Source: CAMAVH01 sp036500145 (GTDB taxonomy: Bacteria; Pseudomonadota; Alphaproteobacteria; SMXQ01). From it: 53,301 nucleotides of DNA. The DNA lies in assembly GCA_036500145.1 (NCBI GenBank), contig DASYCO010000008.1, positions 1 to 53,301 of the forward strand, given 5' to 3'. Shown piece by piece: positions 1 through 8,470 of this stretch (positions within the stretch are counted from its first letter, which is position 1; the number at the start of each line of letters is the position of its first letter). Below the pieces are notes generated by a model that searched no databases, had not been told where the DNA came from, and was given only the letters and a program-made list of their open reading frames with translations. A program made the position numbers and the translations under genes.

Positions 1-1299
1 GGCAACCTCTACGGCGTCATCGGGATGGTGGTCGCCATCCTGACGACGCTCGCCTCGCCGAACGTCCTCCTTGGCAGCTTCCCGATCATCATCGTCGGCA
101 TCCTGATCGGCGGCGCGATCGGCACTTATATCGCGCTCAAGATCCAGATGACGGCGCTGCCGCAGCTCGTCGCCGCCTTCCACTCGCTGGTCGGCCTCGC
201 CGCCGTCTGCGTGGCGTCCGCCGCCTTCTACGCGCCGGAATCCTACGGCATCGGCATCGCCGGCGACATCGAGGTCGGCTCGCTCATCGAGATGGGCCTC
301 GGCACCGCGATCGGCGCCATCACCTTCACCGGCTCGATCGTCGCCTTCGCCAAGCTGCAGGGTCTCGTCTCCGGCAAGCCGCTCGTCTTCACCGGCCAGC
401 ACCTCTTCAACGCCGCGCTCGGCGTCGCCCTCCTTGCCGTGCTGGTGTGGTTCGTCACCGGCGGCTCGCTCGCCGCCTTCGTGCTCCTCGTGCTGATCTC
501 GCTGGCGCTCGGTTTCTTGCTCATCCTGCCGATCGGCGGCGCCGACATGCCGGTGGTGATCTCGATGCTGAACAGCTATTCGGGCTGGGCGGCATCGGGC
601 ATCGGCTTCACCCTGGAAAACAACCTGCTGATCATCACCGGCGCGCTGGTCGGTTCGTCGGGCGCCATCCTCAGCTACATCATGTGCAAGGGCATGAACC
701 GCTCCTTGTTCAACGTGATCCTCGGCGGCTTCGGCGGCGACACCTCGGCGGCGTCCGGCGCTGGCAAGACCGACCGCCCGGTCAAGTCGGGCAGCGCCGA
801 CGACGCGGCCTTCATCATGAAGAATGCCGGCAAGGTCATCATCGTCCCGGGCTACGGCATGGCCGTCGCCCAGGCGCAGCACGCGCTGCGCGAGATGGCC
901 GACAAGCTGAAGGCCGAAGGCGTGGAAGTCTCCTACGCCATCCATCCGGTGGCGGGCCGCATGCCGGGCCACATGAACGTGCTGCTGGCCGAAGCCAACG
1001 TGCCCTACGACGAGGTGTTCGAGCTGGAGACGATCAATTCCGAATTCCAGACCGCCGACGTCGCCTTCGTCATCGGCGCCAACGACGTGACCAATCCGGC
1101 GGCGCGCGACGATCCGCAGAGCCCGATCTACGGCATGCCGATCCTCGACGTCGACAAGGCCAAGACCGTGCTGTTCGTGAAGCGCTCGATGGCGTCCGGC
1201 TACGCCGGCGTCGACAACACGCTGTTCTACCGCGACAACACGATGATGCTGTTCAGCGACGCGAAGAAGATCTGCGAAGACATCGTGAAGAGCCTGTAA
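1..1299 (+). CDS. pntB: NAD(P) transhydrogenase subunit beta, 5' truncated
   Basis: This is the membrane subunit of the proton-translocating transhydrogenase, which uses the proton gradient to reduce NADP+ with NADH. The reading frame is open from base 1, so the start lies upstream. 432 residues are visible, against about 460-480 in the family, so roughly 30-45 N-terminal residues are missing. The first ~250 visible residues form a series of hydrophobic helices (domain II). The C-terminal ~180 residues are the NADP(H)-binding domain III, with the VPGYGMAVAQAQ fingerprint, the HPVAGRMPGHMNVLL segment and a GANDVTNPAA motif. It ends just before a strong terminator, so it is probably the last gene of a pntA-pntB operon. 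Identification is firm; only the start is unseen. Confidence 0.97.
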   Translation, partial: GNLYGVIGMVVAILTTLASPNVLLGSFPIIIVGILIGGAIGTYIALKIQMTALPQLVAAFHSLVGLAAVCVASAAFYAPESYGIGIAGDIEVGSLIEMGLGTAIGAITFTGSIVAFAKLQGLVSGKPLVFTGQHLFNAALGVALLAVLVWFVTGGSLAAFVLLVLISLALGFLLILPIGGADMPVVISMLNSYSGWAASGIGFTLENNLLIITGALVGSSGAILSYIMCKGMNRSLFNVILGGFGGDTSAASGAGKTDRPVKSGSADDAAFIMKNAGKVIIVPGYGMAVAQAQHALREMADKLKAEGVEVSYAIHPVAGRMPGHMNVLLAEANVPYDEVFELETINSEFQTADVAFVIGANDVTNPAARDDPQSPIYGMPILDVDKAKTVLFVKRSMASGYAGVDNTLFYRDNTMMLFSDAKKICEDIVKSL

Positions 1300-1320
1300 G
1301 GCTCAGCCGATCCGAGAAAG

Positions 1321-1353
1321 AAAAAGGGCCGCCCTTCGGGGCGGCCCTTTTTC
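1321..1353 (+). terminator. Rho-independent terminator of pntB
   Basis: An A-run leads into a perfect GGGCCGCCC / GGGCGGCCC stem with a short loop, followed by TTTTTC. It lies 21 bases after the pntB stop. The flanking A and T runs could let it work on both strands. Confidence 0.85.
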
Positions 1354-1373
1354 TTTGGGTCGATGCAGACAGC

Positions 1374-1406
1374 AAAAAACCCCGAAGCATGGCCTCGGGG
1401 TTTTTT
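1374..1406 (-). terminator. Rho-independent terminator of rpsU
   Basis: A CCCCGA / TCGGGG stem (1380-1385 with 1395-1400) is bordered by six A on the left and six T on the right. On the minus strand it sits about 20 bases after the rpsU stop, so it most likely ends the rpsU transcript. The symmetry also allows plus-strand function. Confidence 0.8.
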
Positions 1407-1427
1407 GATTCGGACTGCGGCGTCGGC

Positions 1428-1631
1428 CTAGTAGCCTTCGCGCTCCATGCGCTTGCGGAGGAGCTTGCGGTAGCGGCGAACGGCCTCGGCCTTTTCGCGG
1501 GCGCGCTTCTCGGAGGGCTTCTCGAAATTGCGGCGCATCTTCATCTCGCGATAGATGCCTTCGCGCTGCATCTTCTTCTTGAGCGCGCGCAGGGCCTGAT
1601 CGACGTTGTTGTCTTTAACGTGGACTTGCAA
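1428..1631 (-). CDS. rpsU: 30S ribosomal protein S21
   Basis: S21 is a small basic protein of the 30S subunit platform, needed for initiation on natural mRNAs. The 67-residue product starts MQVHVKDNNVDQALRALKKK and continues with the RREMKMR-type helix and a very basic tail, which is the family pattern and length. It is transcribed away from def and the COQ9-family gene across a 254-base spacer. COQ9-like proteins in bacteria were originally named for this divergent position next to rpsU. It has its own terminator downstream. Confidence 0.97.
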   Translation of the reverse strand: MQVHVKDNNVDQALRALKKKMQREGIYREMKMRRNFEKPSEKRAREKAEAVRRYRKLLRKRMEREGY

Positions 1632-1885
1632 GTGAGTGCTCCAGTTTGCCGGACCAGCCCCTTTAAATTTAATGTCAGGGGTATGGTGGGCGAAATTGTG
1701 ATCGCAAAACCCCGCCGAAGAGGGGTTCGCGAAAGGAACGGCGTTGTATCACAGGGATTTAGCCGCCGCAAGCGGGGTTCGGACTCGCCCGATTCCTGAA
1801 AAATCATGCCAAAACAAGGCCTTGGCCCTAATCGCCTGACTCCCTGGGCTTTGACGGATGACGATTCACGCCCCATATTGGGGGC

Positions 1886-2503
1886 ATGGCCATTCTCAAG
1901 ATCGCCCGCATGGGCCACCCCATTCTGCGCGGCCGCGCCCAGCCGGTCACCGATCCCGCCTCGCCGGACATCCGCCGGCTGGTCGCCGACATGCTCGAGA
2001 CCATGGAGGACGCCGGCGGCGTCGGCCTGGCCGCGCCCCAGGTCCACGTGCCGCTGCGCGTCGTCGTCTTCAAGGTGCCGCCGGAACGGCTCGGCCCCGA
2101 CGAGACCCTGCCGGCCGACTTTTCCGAGCGCGACCGCCCCATGGTGCTGATCAATCCGGTGCTGGAGGCCCTGCCGGGCCCCTCCGGCCAGCCGGAGACG
2201 GAACTGGGCTGGGAAGGCTGCCTGTCGGTGCCGGGCTTCCGCGGCGTCGTGCCGCGCGTCACCCGCCTGCGCTACCGCGCCCTGGGGCTGGACGGCCAGC
2301 CGTTCGAGCGCGTCGCCGAAGGCTTCCACGCCCGCGTGGTGCAGCATGAATACGACCATCTGGACGGCATCCTCTATCCCATGCGCATGAAAGACCTCAG
2401 CCTGCTGGGATTTGAGGAGGAGATGACGCGTTATCCCTTAGGTGACGCGTCCGACGGCAAGTCAGGGGCTGGCGCGTCCAGCGAGGAGGCGGAATCCGCA
2501 TGA
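1886..2503 (+). CDS. def: Peptide deformylase
   Basis: The enzyme removes the N-formyl group from nascent proteins at the ribosome exit. All three metal-site motifs are present: GVGLAAPQ at residues 45-52, EGCLSVPG at 110-117 (metal ligand Cys112) and HEYDHLDG at 154-161 (ligands His154 and His158, catalytic Glu155). At 205 residues it is longer than the usual ~170-190, with a Ser/Gly/Ala/Glu-rich tail after the last helix. Its stop overlaps the start of the next gene (ATGA at 2500-2503), implying translational coupling. This ATG is the first residue of the conserved MAILKI-type N-terminus. Confidence 0.96.
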   Translation: MAILKIARMGHPILRGRAQPVTDPASPDIRRLVADMLETMEDAGGVGLAAPQVHVPLRVVVFKVPPERLGPDETLPADFSERDRPMVLINPVLEALPGPSGQPETELGWEGCLSVPGFRGVVPRVTRLRYRALGLDGQPFERVAEGFHARVVQHEYDHLDGILYPMRMKDLSLLGFEEEMTRYPLGDASDGKSGAGASSEEAESA

Positions 2504-3192
2504 CCGACGCCACGAATCCGCAATCCAACACTCCTGGGGCTGAAGAGCCCCAACTGCCCGGCATTCGCGCCCGCCTGCTGGCCGGCCTGATGCGCAATGC
2601 GCCGTTCGACGGCTGGAGCGAGCGGGCGCTCGCCGCCGCCGCGCGCGACGCCGGGGTGACGCCCGAGATGGCGGAAATCGCCTTTCCCGGCGGCTTGGCC
2701 GGCGCCGCCCTGGCGCTGCATGAGGAATTCGACCGCCGCACGGCCGAGGCCCTGGCCGCCCACGACCTCGAATCCCTGAAGATCCGCGAGCGCATCACGC
2801 TCGCCGTGCGCACCCGGCTGGAACTGTCGGGGCCCGACCGCGAGGCCTTCCGCGCCCTGGCGACCTTCCTGGCCAGCCCGCTCAACGTCGGCCTCGGCGC
2901 CCGCCTGATGTGGCGGACGGTCGACAGCCTGTGGCGGGCTGTCGGCGACCGCTCGACCGACTTCACCTACTACAGCAAGCGCGCCACCCTGGGGGCTGTC
3001 TGGGGCTCGACCCTGATGGTCTGGCTGCAAGACGGCTCGGAGGATTTCGCCGAGACCTGGGCTTTCCTCGACCGGCGCATCGCCGACGTCATGGCGATCG
3101 AGGCCTGCAAGGCGCGCGTCCGCCAGATGGCCGCCCGTCTGCCTGACCCCTTCGGCCTGTTCCGCCGGCCGACATCGGGCCCTCGGCCGTAA
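2500..3192 (+). CDS. COQ9-family ubiquinone biosynthesis protein
   Basis: This 230-residue protein matches the COQ9 family (the bacterial branch known as rpsU-divergently transcribed protein). In eukaryotes COQ9 binds isoprenoid lipid and presents quinone precursors to COQ7. A TetR-like helical fold is expected, and the sequence has the family's SERALAAAARDAGV helix-turn-helix-like start. It also has the FTYYSKRATLGAVW segment and a C-terminal amphipathic region ending near DPFGLFRRP. The first ~20 residues are low complexity. It is coupled to def by a 4-base overlap. A role in ubiquinone synthesis is inferred from the family, not shown by the neighbours. Confidence 0.9.
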   Translation: MTDATNPQSNTPGAEEPQLPGIRARLLAGLMRNAPFDGWSERALAAAARDAGVTPEMAEIAFPGGLAGAALALHEEFDRRTAEALAAHDLESLKIRERITLAVRTRLELSGPDREAFRALATFLASPLNVGLGARLMWRTVDSLWRAVGDRSTDFTYYSKRATLGAVWGSTLMVWLQDGSEDFAETWAFLDRRIADVMAIEACKARVRQMAARLPDPFGLFRRPTSGPRP

Positions 3193-3614
3193 GGCCGTCT
3201 TAGCCTCTTCGCAATCCGCCGAAAAATTGTGACCGGTTCTTAACGGAACCGGAACCTATTGGCGCGATCATCTTCCTATTGAACCGCTACCGGTGGTGGA
3301 CGTTGCCCGTCCGTAGAACTCCTCTGCAAGACCATCCCTGCGCAACCCTGGAGACGATCGCGATGTCGCGGCCGCAGCTTTCACTGACGCCGATGACGGA
3401 AGGCGAACTGGCATGCGCTTCGCATGGATCGGTTCCAAGGCGGAGGGATGGCGAGGAGGCGGTGGAGGAATGCCAGCCATGCAAGATCGCACGCGTGCCG
3501 CGCTGGACGGCTTATCCGATTTTGCCTAAATTCAGCCCAGTTTCCTTGCCAGTATCATCCTGCGTGTTGCGGCGTGTCCCGCATCGATTTCGGACGTCTT
3601 TTCCAAGGATCTAA
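3193..3614 (+). other. Long gene-free leader upstream of glucan synthase
   Basis: This 422-base stretch separates the COQ9-family stop from the glucan synthase start. Short open frames run through it, but none looks like a known protein, none has a convincing ribosome site, and their residue composition is odd (Arg/Pro/Ser/Cys-rich). The first 100 bases are comparatively AT-rich and could hold the promoter. The rest may be a long 5' leader. I see no terminator or known RNA family. Confidence 0.5.
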
Positions 3615-6278
3615 GTGAGCATGCGCGCTTCCAGTCTTCTGACTGCGGCAGTGATACTGTGCGTGAACGTGGCTGCGTGGACGTGGGCCAATCGTCCCGC
3701 GGAGCCTTCGCAGGCTTTCAATGGCCAGATCTCCGGCCTGTCGTTCAGCCCCTATCAGCGCGGCCAGGACGCCAACGAAGGCCGTCACCCCAGCTCCGCC
3801 GACATCGACCGCGACCTGCGCCTGCTCGCCGCGAACAACGTCGGCTCGGTCCGCACCTATACGTCGCTCGACGGCATCGAAGAGACCGCACGCCTCGCGC
3901 GCGACTACGGCCTGAAGGTGACGGCGGGCGCGTGGCTCGGCTCCAAGCCCGAAATCAACGAAGCGGAAGTCGCCAGCCTCATCAACGTGGCGAAGGCGAA
4001 CCGCAACGTCGACAAGCTCATCGTCGGCAACGAATCCATCCTGCGCGGCGAACAGACCGTGCCGCAGGTCATCGACGAGATCCACAAGGTGCGCAAGGCC
4101 GTGCGCCGTCCGATCTCGACGGCCGAGCCGTGGCACGTCTGGCAGGCCCATCCCGAGCTGGTGAAGGAAGTTGACTTCCTCGCCGTGCAGCTGCTGCCCT
4201 ACTGGGAAGGCATCCCCGTCGACCAGGCCGTGCGCTACGTGCTGAAGCGCTACTACGATTTGAAGATCGCCTATCCGGGCAAGAAGATCGTCATCTCCGA
4301 AGTGGGCTGGCCGAGCGAAGGCAAGGCGCGCCAGGGCGCCGAGGCCAGCATCGTCAACCAGGCCCGCTTCACGCGCGAATTCCTCGCCGCGGCGAAGGAG
4401 CACGGCATCGAATACTTCGTCATGGAAGCCTTCGACCAGCCGTGGAAGATGTCGTTCGAAGGCACCGCCGGCGGCTACTGGGGCATCTTCGACGTCGACC
4501 GCAACCCGAAGTTCTCGCTGACCGGCCCGGTCGAGGAGCAGCCCTTCTGGCCGCTGCTCGCCGGCATCTCCAGCGTGCTCGGCCTGATCGCCATGTTCGC
4601 CTTCCTGCCGCGCTACAACCACGTCGGCCTCACGGGGCGCGCACTGTTCTCCGCCGTGCTCCAGGTCGTCGCCTCGGGCTCGGTGTGGATGGCCGTCAGC
4701 ATCTTCTACCAGTACCTGACGCCGCTGCAGGCGACCGTGCTCGGCATCCTGACCGCCTGCCAGGTCATCCTCGGCATCACGATCATCTCCGAGACGTTCC
4801 AGTTCATCGAGCTGCTGTGGGCCCGCCTGCGCCGCAAGATCGCGCCGGCGGCGGAAGCCGCGGCGCTGCCGGCCAGCACGCGCCTGCCCAAGGTGTCGCT
4901 GCACCTGCCGATCCACAACGAGCCGGCGCAGATGGTGATGCGCACGCTCGACAGCCTGGCGAAGCTCGATTACCCGGACTTCGAGGTGATCGTCATCGAC
5001 AACAACACCAAGAACCCGGACGTCTGGAAGCCGGTGGAGGCCTACTGCGCCAACCTCGGCGCGAACTTCCGCTTCTTCCACCTCGACCCGTGGCCGGGCT
5101 TCAAGGCGGGCGCCTTGAACTTCGCCCTGTCGCAGACGTCGAAGGACGCCGAGGTGATCGGGGTGATCGACAGCGACTACATCGTGCGCACGGACTGGCT
5201 CAAGAGCCTGGTGCCCTACTTCGCCGACCCCAAGGTGGGCTGGGTGCAGGCGCCGCAGGACCATCGCGAGTGGCAGGACCATCCGTTCAAGACGATGATC
5301 AACTGGGAATATGCCGGCTTCTTCCACATCGGCATGGTCCACCGCAACGAGCGCAACGCCATCATCCAGCACGGCACCATGACCCTGATCCGCAAGCAGG
5401 CCATGGAAAGCGTCGGCAACTGGGGCGAATGGTCGATCTGCGAAGACGCCGAACTCGGCCTGCGCATGCTCGAACAGGGCTACGAGGCGCTCTACACGAC
5501 CGAGACGTTCGGCCAGGGCCTGACGCCGGACGACTTCGCCGGCTACAAGAAGCAGCGTTTCCGCTGGGTGTTCGGCGCGGTGCAGATCATCCGCCACCAC
5601 GCCCGCCAGCTGTTCCTGCCGAACTTCATGCAGAAGGACGGCTCGCGCCTGACCTTCGCCCAGCGCTACCACTTCATTGCCGGCTGGCTGCCCTGGTTCG
5701 CCGACCTGATGCACCTCGGCTTCACGGTGGGCGCGCTGTTCTGGACGATCGGCGTCATCGCCTTCCCGAAGTACGTCGAGTTCCCGCTCGCCATCTTCAT
5801 GGTGCCGGCGCTCAGCGTCATGGGCATGAAGTTCCTGTCCTCGCTCTGGCTCTACCAGATCAAGGTGCCCTGCACGGTGGGCCAGCGCCTCGGCGCCGCG
5901 CTCGCCGCCATGTCGCTCGGCTACACGGTCGCGCGCGGCATCCTCTCGGGCCTGTTCTTCACCTCGACCCCCTTCATGCGGACGCCGAAGTGCGAGGACC
6001 GTCCGGCCCTGATCGGCGGCCTGATGATGGCCTGGCAGGAAGGCCTGCTCTTCCTCGGCGCCATCGTCGCGGCCTCCGCCACGGCCATCGCCTACGGCCG
6101 CTGGAACACCGAAGCCAACCTCTGGATCTTCATGCTGCTGATCCAGACGATCCCCTACGCCTCGGCGGTCGCGATCTCGATCGTCGCCGCCCTGCCGGGC
6201 TACCGCCGCAGCAAGGCGGTCGAGGCGAGCGTCGCCCCGGCGGCGGGCGTGGCGCATACGGAGAACGTGTCAGTCTAG
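3615..6278 (+). CDS. GH17-GT2 fusion, membrane beta-(1,3)-glucan synthase-like protein
   Basis: This 887-residue protein joins a glycoside hydrolase 17-type domain to a family 2 glycosyltransferase. Residues 1-27 are a signal-anchor helix. The GH17-like domain (about 40-305) keeps the acid/base Glu140 in VGNE and the nucleophile Glu229 in ISEVGWPSEG. Two or three membrane helices (315-395) follow, then the cytoplasmic GT2 domain (425-680) with DSD at 519-521, ED at 610-611 and the QRFRW motif at 647-651. A C-terminal bundle of membrane helices ends the protein. The layout resembles NdvB/NdvC-type beta-1,3-glucan systems, so export of a beta-1,3-linked glucan with GH17 branching or transglycosylation is inferred. 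The start is GTG at 3615 behind AAGGA; the in-frame ATG at 3621 is equally possible. It is monocistronic, with a strong terminator. Confidence 0.88.
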   Translation: MSMRASSLLTAAVILCVNVAAWTWANRPAEPSQAFNGQISGLSFSPYQRGQDANEGRHPSSADIDRDLRLLAANNVGSVRTYTSLDGIEETARLARDYGLKVTAGAWLGSKPEINEAEVASLINVAKANRNVDKLIVGNESILRGEQTVPQVIDEIHKVRKAVRRPISTAEPWHVWQAHPELVKEVDFLAVQLLPYWEGIPVDQAVRYVLKRYYDLKIAYPGKKIVISEVGWPSEGKARQGAEASIVNQARFTREFLAAAKEHGIEYFVMEAFDQPWKMSFEGTAGGYWGIFDVDRNPKFSLTGPVEEQPFWPLLAGISSVLGLIAMFAFLPRYNHVGLTGRALFSAVLQVVASGSVWMAVSIFYQYLTPLQATVLGILTACQVILGITIISETFQFIELLWARLRRKIAPAAEAAALPASTRLPKVSLHLPIHNEPAQMVMRTLDSLAKLDYPDFEVIVIDNNTKNPDVWKPVEAYCANLGANFRFFHLDPWPGFKAGALNFALSQTSKDAEVIGVIDSDYIVRTDWLKSLVPYFADPKVGWVQAPQDHREWQDHPFKTMINWEYAGFFHIGMVHRNERNAIIQHGTMTLIRKQAMESVGNWGEWSICEDAELGLRMLEQGYEALYTTETFGQGLTPDDFAGYKKQRFRWVFGAVQIIRHHARQLFLPNFMQKDGSRLTFAQRYHFIAGWLPWFADLMHLGFTVGALFWTIGVIAFPKYVEFPLAIFMVPALSVMGMKFLSSLWLYQIKVPCTVGQRLGAALAAMSLGYTVARGILSGLFFTSTPFMRTPKCEDRPALIGGLMMAWQEGLLFLGAIVAASATAIAYGRWNTEANLWIFMLLIQTIPYASAVAISIVAALPGYRRSKAVEASVAPAAGVAHTENVSV

Positions 6279-6300
6279 CCATCGGCGCATGGAAACGCGA

Positions 6301-6337
6301 AGGGCGCGGAGAGTGATCTCCGCGCCCTTTTCGTTTG
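6301..6337 (+). terminator. Rho-independent terminator of glucan synthase
   Basis: A perfect 12-base-pair stem (6301-6312 with 6317-6328) has a GTGA loop and is followed by a TTTTCGTTT tail. It lies 22 bases after the glucan synthase stop. Confidence 0.88.
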
Positions 6338-6362
6338 TCATATGGCATGCGTCTTTTCCGCT

Positions 6363-6451
6363 CGTCATGCCCGCACTTGTTGCGGGCATCCATGCCTTGC
6401 GGCGCGAAAGAAGAAAAGGCGTGGATGGCCGGAACAAGTCCGGCCATGACG
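6363..6451. repeat. Palindromic mosaic intergenic repeat, copy A
   Basis: The element opens with GTCATGCCCGCACTTGTTGC and closes with its near-mirror, ...CAAGTCCGGCCATGACG. Each arm is itself a hairpin (GCCCGC...GCGGGC and GGCCGG...CCGGCC). A second copy with the same outer plan and different inner stem bases lies at 24445-24524. It sits between the convergent glucan synthase and purK genes. This fits the REP-like or mosaic repeats common in alphaproteobacterial intergenic space. Confidence 0.8.
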
Positions 6452-6485
6452 CGCTTTAAAATTTCGTGGAGGCAGACGTCCGGCG

Positions 6486-7574
6486 CTATTTGCGCGGCGA
6501 CAGCCGCGTCACGTGGCCCATCTTGCGGCCGGGGCGCGGCTCTGTCTTGCCGTAGAGATGCAGCTTGGCGCCCGGCTCGGCGAGGATCTCGCGCCAGCGC
6601 AACACTTCGTCGCCCAGCAGGTTCTTCATCGTCGCGTCGGAATGGCGCTGCGTCGCGCCGAGCGGCAGGCCGCAGACGGCGCGCACGAACTGCTCGAACT
6701 GCGAGGTGAGGCAGGCGTCGATCGTCCAATGGCCGGAATTGTGCGGGCGCGGCGCGAGCTCGTTGACCAGCAGGGCGCCTTCGCGCGTGACGAACATCTC
6801 GACCGCCAGCAGGCCGACCAGGTCGAGCCGCTCGGCGATGTGGCGCGCCATGGCGATGGCCTTGTCGGCGAGCTCCGGCGCGATGGCTGCTGGCGCGATG
6901 GTGGTGTCGAGGACATGGTGGACGTGGCGGTTCTCGACCGGGTCGAAGGCGGCCCAGTTGCCGTCCGGCCCGCGCGCGACGATCACCGAGATCTCGCGCT
7001 CGAAGTCGACGAAGCCTTCCAGCACGCCCTCCGCGGCGCCCATGGCCTTCCAGGCGGCGGCCGGCTTCATGTTGCCGTCGATCATCACCTGGCCCTTGCC
7101 GTCGTAGCCGAGGCGCGCGGTCTTGAGCACGGCGGGGCGGCCGAGGTCGTGCAGCGCCTGGGTCAGGTCCTCCACGCTGGTGACGCGCCGGTAGGGCGCC
7201 GTGGCGGTGCCGATGGAGTTCAGGAAGTCCTTCTCGCGCAGGCGGTCCTGGGCGATGGCGAGGCAGCGCGGGCCGGGCCGCACCACCACGTGGCGCGCCA
7301 GGGTGGCGGCGGTGACTTCCGGGATGTTCTCGAATTCGAAGGTGACGACCGCGACTTCCTTGGCGAAGGCGGCGAGCGCCGCCTCGTCCGTGTAGGAGGC
7401 GACCGTGGTCTTGGCGGCGACCTGGGCGGCGGGGCTGTCCGTCTCGTCGGTGTAGACATGGCACGGATAGCCGAGGCGGGCGGCCGCCATGGCCGTCATG
7501 CGGCCGAGCTGGCCGCCGCCGAGAATGCCGATGGTGACGCCAGGAGCGAGGGGGCCGGACGAGGAAGTGGACAT
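6486..7574 (-). CDS. purK: 5-(carboxyamino)imidazole ribonucleotide synthase
   Basis: PurK is an ATP-grasp enzyme that carboxylates AIR with bicarbonate and ATP to N5-CAIR in purine synthesis. The 362-residue product has the N-terminal GILGGGQLGRM nucleotide-fold motif (residues ~16-26). It also has the TFEFENIP segment, the ATP-grasp stretch KTARLGYDGKGQ and the NELAPRPHNSGHWTID motif near the metal site. It lies 29 bases downstream of purE on the same strand, giving the standard purEK pair that acts in sequence. Length is normal for the family. Confidence 0.97.
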   Translation of the reverse strand: MSTSSSGPLAPGVTIGILGGGQLGRMTAMAAARLGYPCHVYTDETDSPAAQVAAKTTVASYTDEAALAAFAKEVAVVTFEFENIPEVTAATLARHVVVRPGPRCLAIAQDRLREKDFLNSIGTATAPYRRVTSVEDLTQALHDLGRPAVLKTARLGYDGKGQVMIDGNMKPAAAWKAMGAAEGVLEGFVDFEREISVIVARGPDGNWAAFDPVENRHVHHVLDTTIAPAAIAPELADKAIAMARHIAERLDLVGLLAVEMFVTREGALLVNELAPRPHNSGHWTIDACLTSQFEQFVRAVCGLPLGATQRHSDATMKNLLGDEVLRWREILAEPGAKLHLYGKTEPRPGRKMGHVTRLSPRK

Positions 7575-7603
7575 GATGGACGGACGCAGGTGAGACAGGG
7601 GGA

Positions 7604-8176
7604 TCAGCGGGTGCGCGGGCGGGACGGCGTCCTGGCCTTGCGGGCCGGAGCCTTGGTCTTGGCCGAAGCCTTGCGGGAGACCGCCTTGGCCTCGACCGGC
7701 GATTCGTCGACGGCGGCGGTCTGGCGCGCGCGCCAGGCGTCGAGTCGCGCGGCGAGCTTGGCGTCGTTCAGCGCCAGGATGCCGGCGGCGAACAGCCCGG
7801 CGTTGATGGCGCCGGCGCGGCCGATGGCGAGCGTGCCGACGGGCACGCCGCCCGGCATCTGGACGATGGAGAGCAGGCTGTCCATGCCCTTGAGGCTGTG
7901 GCTCTCGACCGGCACGCCGAGCACCGGCAGCGGCGTCATGGCGGCGGTCATGCCCGGCAGGTGGGCGGCGCCGCCGGCGCCGGCGATGATGACCTGCAGG
8001 CCGCGGTCGCGGGCGCCATGCGCGTAGTCGTAGAGGCGCTTCGGGGTGCGGTGGGCCGAGACGACCTTGGTCTCGTGCGGCACGTCCAGGGCCTCCAGGG
8101 TTTCGGCGGCGTGGCGCATCGTCTCCCAGTCGGAGCGACTGCCCATGATGATGCCGACGAGCGCTTTGCGTGCCAT
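7604..8176 (-). CDS. purE: N5-CAIR mutase, class I PurE, with basic C-terminal tail
   Basis: PurE moves the carboxyl group of N5-CAIR to form CAIR. The core has GSRSDWETM at about residues 12-20, the SAHRTP motif with catalytic His in the 40s, and GAGGAAHLPGM. The usual protein is ~165 residues. This one is 190 because of a C-terminal tail of alternating Lys/Ala/Arg/Pro. The tail has no known role and could bind nucleic acid or simply be unstructured. It is transcribed ahead of purK. The 294-base region upstream, shared with the divergent diguanylate cyclase, holds its promoter. Confidence 0.96.
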   Translation of the reverse strand: MARKALVGIIMGSRSDWETMRHAAETLEALDVPHETKVVSAHRTPKRLYDYAHGARDRGLQVIIAGAGGAAHLPGMTAAMTPLPVLGVPVESHSLKGMDSLLSIVQMPGGVPVGTLAIGRAGAINAGLFAAGILALNDAKLAARLDAWRARQTAAVDESPVEAKAVSRKASAKTKAPARKARTPSRPRTR

Positions 8177-8470
8177 GCGAACCCTAACGCAGGGCCTGTC
8201 CGCCGTGGCGGGCAGCCCTGAAAGCTTGACGGCGGCCGCAACAGGGCGGCCGCCGGGAAGGCGGCATTATAGGAATCGGCGGCCGGCGCGCAATGGCGCC
8301 GAATTTTGGAGAAAACTTGCCATTTCGCCCACCATTCCAAGTCGTTTCTGGTAAAATGCGCGACGAAGGCTTTGTTAATATTTATTAATATTGGCCTGTC
8401 ATGTTCTGCGGAAGTAACTCGGGGGCGGTCAGGCCACGAGTTTTGGCTTAGCCCGAGTGCAGCGAACAAT
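8177..8470. other. Divergent purE / diguanylate cyclase promoter region
   Basis: A 294-base spacer lies between two divergently read genes. Its first half is GC-rich; the second half contains an AT-rich block at 8372-8392. That block carries two TTAA boxes (8375-8378 and 8385-8388) separated by 6 bases. This resembles the CtrA box, but the canonical spacing is 7. An open frame continues the cyclase upstream to 8306, but its composition is unlike coding sequence. Confidence 0.45.

Noticed and set aside
3279..3614. 111-residue plus-strand frame before the glucan synthase
   Set aside because: No ribosome site, odd residue composition and no resemblance to any family.
3555..6257. 900-residue minus-strand open frame opposite the glucan synthase
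   Set aside because: Its composition is His/Arg/Asp/Gly-rich shadow sequence of a GC-rich gene, with no family motif; the plus-strand frame has complete GH17 and GT2 motifs.
8306..8470. 55-residue N-terminal extension of the diguanylate cyclase
   Set aside because: The segment is AT-rich with Cys/His/Phe-rich residues unlike the coding regions around it; the ATG at 8471 is more plausible.
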